From positions 186,001 to 250,000 of the forward strand of contig CAJJAG010000006.1 of NCBI GenBank assembly GCA_905182135.1: a stretch of DNA of 64,000 nucleotides. The letters are read 5' to 3'. Of the stretch, positions 61,385-64,000 are shown one piece after another. How positions within the stretch are numbered: position 1 is the stretch's first letter; each line of letters opens with the position of its first letter. Both the position numbers and the translations under genes were made by a program. Below the pieces are notes generated by a model. It had not been told where the DNA came from. It searched no databases and worked only from the letters and a program-made list of their open reading frames with translations. This DNA is from an uncultured Acidimicrobiaceae bacterium. Lineage in GTDB: Bacteria > Actinomycetota > Acidimicrobiia > Acidimicrobiales > UBA10347.

Positions 61385-63130
61385 CTACCAGTATTCCTCA
61401 AAATGGATGTTACCTGGATCGCCTCGGCGGTCAAGCTTGAAACCTCGTTTGGTCAATAGTTCGACCACCCCCTTGGCCTCAGGCCATTCCTCAGGGTCGC
61501 CTTCGGGCAGCCCAATCATGGACGGATTGCCGCACAGGAAAACGTCCGTCGTGTCGGGGTCCAGTTCGATGCCGTAGTGACTTGACAGCATGCCCTTGCT
61601 GACTACATCTTGCAGGTACGTCTTGGGGAAGTCAGGCTCACGAGTTGGCAACGGCAGGTAGTGATAGTTGGGATACCTGGCGTCGAGCTTCTCGTGCTCA
61701 CTGCGGTAGCCCAGGTCATCCCACTGTCGCACCGTCACAGCCGACACCATGGGGCCGTGATGGCCCTTGCGCAGCAATTCTGTGACCATGGCATTGTGCG
61801 GTGCTTCGCCGGTTCCTGTCGAGAAGAAGATGCACGTGCGAGACGGGTCGACAACCGGCGCCAGCGTGTAGCGCCCAGCGACCTTGGAGCCGAGGAAGAT
61901 ACGGTCACCGGGCCGCTTGAGGGCTAGACGAGGTGTCAGCCCAGGAACGTTGTCGTCGGTTGGCGCAACCAGCACAATGTAGAACTCAAGCTCATCGCCG
62001 GTGGCATAGTCGGACAGGTAGCCGTTCCCGTCGAACATAGGGCTCGATATCGAGTACGACCGGCGGATCATTTTCAGCCATTTATCATCGAGGCCTGGAT
62101 CGGTCGCGTCATCGATGCGCGATTCCCAAAAGCCCAGTCCGAGCGTGGCGTACTGTCCAGGAAGGTGCGATGTATCGCCATGATCGGGGCGAATCTTAAG
62201 TCGCCACAGATCAGAGTGCGTTGGCTCAAACACTGTGATGGTGGCGTTGTAAAAGTGCTCGGCGAGTTCGTCAGCCAGCGTCGTGTCGCGGCTCCATGAC
62301 CGCACGCCATACGGCTCGACAACAGCGTCAGGGAAACGGGCCGCAGCGACCGACGGCCAGAGGTCCGGACCGAACGCACCGTGCATGTCAATTTCTTCGG
62401 CCTTACCCGAGAACAACCAGACTGCGTCGGACGCCTTGGCAGCATCGGTTACACCGAGAGACACCAGGTCAGCTGGGGCACGGCTGCTCGCAAAGACGAT
62501 GTGGTCGAACTCAAGGTCCGGGGTTCGTCGATCGGCAAAGTACGCCATTGGGAACCCGTCGCGCTCGCCGATCGCGTTGGGGGTCGAACGGTAGAGCACC
62601 GTTGCTCGGCGTTCGCGCTCAAGCGTGGCCAGCATCTCGCCGGCTACTGGTGACAGGCGAGCAGGGTCTAGGCCGTCGGCGGCGAGCACGACGTTGGCCC
62701 CAGCGGCGGCAAGCTGGGCACTCACTTCGACCGCATGATCAGACACGCCGATAACCATCACATCTGCATCACCAACACTCGCTGGCAGATTATCAACGGT
62801 TACTCGTTCGTTGGACGCAACCTCGATTGGTGGGGCCGATTCGTGCAGATAGGTTCGTTCGCCGATGATGACGGCGCGGGCTTTGCGGCGACGGCGATTA
62901 CTTTGGACGATGACCATGCCATCGTCGTCAATATCGATCAGCGTGACCATTTCGCCATAACCGATACCAAGATCATTACGGCTAATGACCTCGGGCATCA
63001 GCACCGAGTCACCCCGATCCATAATGTGCACCCGCTTGACCCCGGCGCGAGCCGCCGCCTCGGCGACGGAGAGTCCGCCAGCGGTCGCTCCAATCACGAT
63101 CAGGTCATGGGTCGTGGTGTCTTCTGCCAT
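61385..63130 (-). CDS. Two-part flavoprotein: thioredoxin-reductase-like domain fused to ferredoxin-NADP reductase
   Basis: 581 aa. Residues 1-290 form a two-dinucleotide-binding domain (DLIVIGATAGGLSVAEAAAR, then DADVMVIGVSDHAVEV) but with no redox CxxC. Residues 295-581 are a plant-type/bacterial FNR: FAD motif RRSYSISSP, NADP motif FFSTGTGEAPHN, FLCGNPSMIG and the C-terminal aromatic Tyr-Trp end (HFEEYW). Electrons could pass between NADPH, two flavins and a ferredoxin. ATG 63130 was chosen; a TTG-initiated frame extends 20 codons upstream. Such a fusion is unusual. Partner ferredoxin not in the window. Confidence 0.82.
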   Translation of the reverse strand: MAEDTTTHDLIVIGATAGGLSVAEAAARAGVKRVHIMDRGDSVLMPEVISRNDLGIGYGEMVTLIDIDDDGMVIVQSNRRRRKARAVIIGERTYLHESAPPIEVASNERVTVDNLPASVGDADVMVIGVSDHAVEVSAQLAAAGANVVLAADGLDPARLSPVAGEMLATLERERRATVLYRSTPNAIGERDGFPMAYFADRRTPDLEFDHIVFASSRAPADLVSLGVTDAAKASDAVWLFSGKAEEIDMHGAFGPDLWPSVAAARFPDAVVEPYGVRSWSRDTTLADELAEHFYNATITVFEPTHSDLWRLKIRPDHGDTSHLPGQYATLGLGFWESRIDDATDPGLDDKWLKMIRRSYSISSPMFDGNGYLSDYATGDELEFYIVLVAPTDDNVPGLTPRLALKRPGDRIFLGSKVAGRYTLAPVVDPSRTCIFFSTGTGEAPHNAMVTELLRKGHHGPMVSAVTVRQWDDLGYRSEHEKLDARYPNYHYLPLPTREPDFPKTYLQDVVSKGMLSSHYGIELDPDTTDVFLCGNPSMIGLPEGDPEEWPEAKGVVELLTKRGFKLDRRGDPGNIHFEEYW

Positions 63131-63497
63131 GGTCCAGTCTCCCACAAGCCACCCAGAGCGCTTCCATGCACAAGCTGAAAGAACAGCCAATCATTGCGCC
63201 TGCCGAAATTCTTAGCACCCTGGAGTGTCAAAAACTCATTAGCGAGATCCCAAAGAACAACGCCCAGTCCTGAGGTACGAAGTCGCCGTCGTCATCTGCC
63301 GTTACTCCGGGGAAGATCTTGGTGCACCGTGTTTTCACAGGTCGGCCCTAACGATCTTGGATCCCTTAGCGGACAGGGTTCAGCCACGAGCGCTGATCCG
63401 CTGCTACGCACACACTGCCTCCGTCAAATTTCCAACGGCCCTAGCAGTCAAGTCCGCTTGTCCCGCTCTCGACGGCCCAGCAAGCTAACCCGTTGCG
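63131..63497. other. Intergenic region without recognised gene
   Basis: About 367 bp between the leftward aldose epimerase (stop at 63498) and the flavoprotein start. One plus-strand frame from about 63267 is open for about 70 codons but lacks a start or any resemblance I recognise. It probably contains the flavoprotein promoter. Confidence 0.5.
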
Positions 63498-64000
63498 CTA
63501 GGCCGTGAAGGTGAAAGTAGTTGAGGCGTGATATTCCTCAACCGGGCGCACGATGCAGTCACCGAAGTCAGGGCGGTTTGGAGTGTCGGGAAGGCATTGA
63601 GTTTCAAGTGCGATCCCACGACACCCCGCATCTAGATGTTGCCCGGTATAGGTCTGCAAGCCGATCTGGTTTGTGGTCAAGTCGATGCGACGACCTGACT
63701 CGTGCCAGAGTGACGCGCTGATCATGGCCTTTTGATCCAACACGAAGCAATGGTCATAGCCTCCTGCGTCAACCACGTCAGCGAGCGAGCGTTTGTCGTT
63801 GCAGTTGAACCGAGTTCCGCTGACAGCCACCGGCGGACCTGGGACTGGGATGTTGTCTGCATCGACCTCAACATAGGTAGACGCGGCAACGGTGAGCTCG
63901 TGCCCGTCGAGCATGCCGTCGCCGGCCAGGTTCCAATACACATGATTGGTCATGTTCAGCGGGGTGGGCTCGTCGACAGTGGCCCGATAGTCAATCGACA
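63498..64000 (-). CDS. Aldose 1-epimerase (galactose mutarotase), 5' end outside the window
   Basis: C-terminal 167 residues of a GalM-type β-sandwich mutarotase; the open frame continues to the window edge. LNMTNHVYWNLAG is the conserved catalytic-His segment (usual form LTNHSYFNLAG), preceded by YRATVDEPTP; the catalytic base Glu near the C-terminus is in VRPVEEYHASTTF. The internal ATG at 63953 is a Met of that motif, not the start. Interconverts α- and β-anomers of hexoses. Confidence 0.9.
   Translation of the reverse strand, partial: SIDYRATVDEPTPLNMTNHVYWNLAGDGMLDGHELTVAASTYVEVDADNIPVPGPPVAVSGTRFNCNDKRSLADVVDAGGYDHCFVLDQKAMISASLWHESGRRIDLTTNQIGLQTYTGQHLDAGCRGIALETQCLPDTPNRPDFGDCIVRPVEEYHASTTFTFTA

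Noticed and set aside
1-64000. CRISPR arrays, prophage or complete insertion sequences
   Set aside because: No regularly spaced repeats, cas genes, phage structural genes or intact transposases were found; only short tandem repeats and one transposase fossil.

Overview
The window looks like a chromosomal segment of an actinobacterium. The evidence is a near-complete mycofactocin pathway, an NDMA-type (nicotinoprotein) alcohol dehydrogenase, the ClpS-DUF2017 gene pair, a caa3-type oxidase whose subunit II carries a fused cytochrome c, a FluC pair, moderately high GC and frequent GTG/TTG starts. An uncultivated aquatic Acidimicrobiia-like lineage fits best, but that placement is inference. No phage, CRISPR array or complete insertion sequence was seen.

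Layout. 1-6.2 kb: DNA alkylation repair (Ogt, Ada/AlkA fusion), an NTF2-like protein, a thioesterase, a 2-oxoglutarate oxygenase with an SDR, and an HD domain resembling only the C-terminal half of a CCA-adding enzyme. 6.3-13.5 kb: mixed catabolic and redox enzymes and a nitroreductase remnant. 13.6-19.7 kb: an IS6-like transposase remnant, PdxH, two FluC subunits, a DsbA-like gene with an in-frame UGA exactly at the first Cys of its CPWC site, SerRS, a P1 peptidase and a split PAS/EAL locus. 19.9-35.6 kb: a minus-strand cytochrome oxidase operon, headed by a COX1-like/COX3-like pair that has lost its catalytic residues, then ctaB, a spermidine-synthase-like protein, zwf, gnd and ctaA. 35.6-41 kb: clpS-DUF2017, an inositol-phosphatase-like enzyme, an HD hydrolase, a carotenoid oxygenase, DegV and PlsY. 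41.7-42.1 kb: tRNA-Glu, tRNA-Asp and tRNA-Phe. 43-48.9 kb: the alcohol dehydrogenase, a MoxR/VWA pair, and msrA, a truncated msrB and selO. 49-52.4 kb: a flavoprotein and small enzymes. 52.9-59.5 kb: mycofactocin genes mftF, A, B, C, E and D with a TauD-like dioxygenase and a NUDIX hydrolase. The end holds an MFS exporter, a two-part flavoprotein (TrxR-like domain plus ferredoxin-NADP reductase) and a partial aldose epimerase.

How the genes fit together. MftA is the precursor peptide; MftB, MftC, MftE, MftD and MftF mature and glycosylate it into a redox cofactor. The alcohol dehydrogenase at 43 kb belongs to a family whose bound NADH is thought to be re-oxidised through mycofactocin, and the MoxR/VWA genes beside it may serve its maturation. 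CtaA and CtaB make heme A for the oxidase. MsrA and SelO form a thiol/oxidative-stress group.

The strongest candidates for new biology are the UGA-containing DsbA-like gene (possible selenoprotein), the catalytically dead COX I/III pair and the TrxR-like/FNR fusion. The window also contains an unusual number of decaying genes: nitroreductase, IS6 transposase, MFS, DedA, a lipoprotein metallopeptidase, a truncated MsrB and the split PAS/EAL locus.
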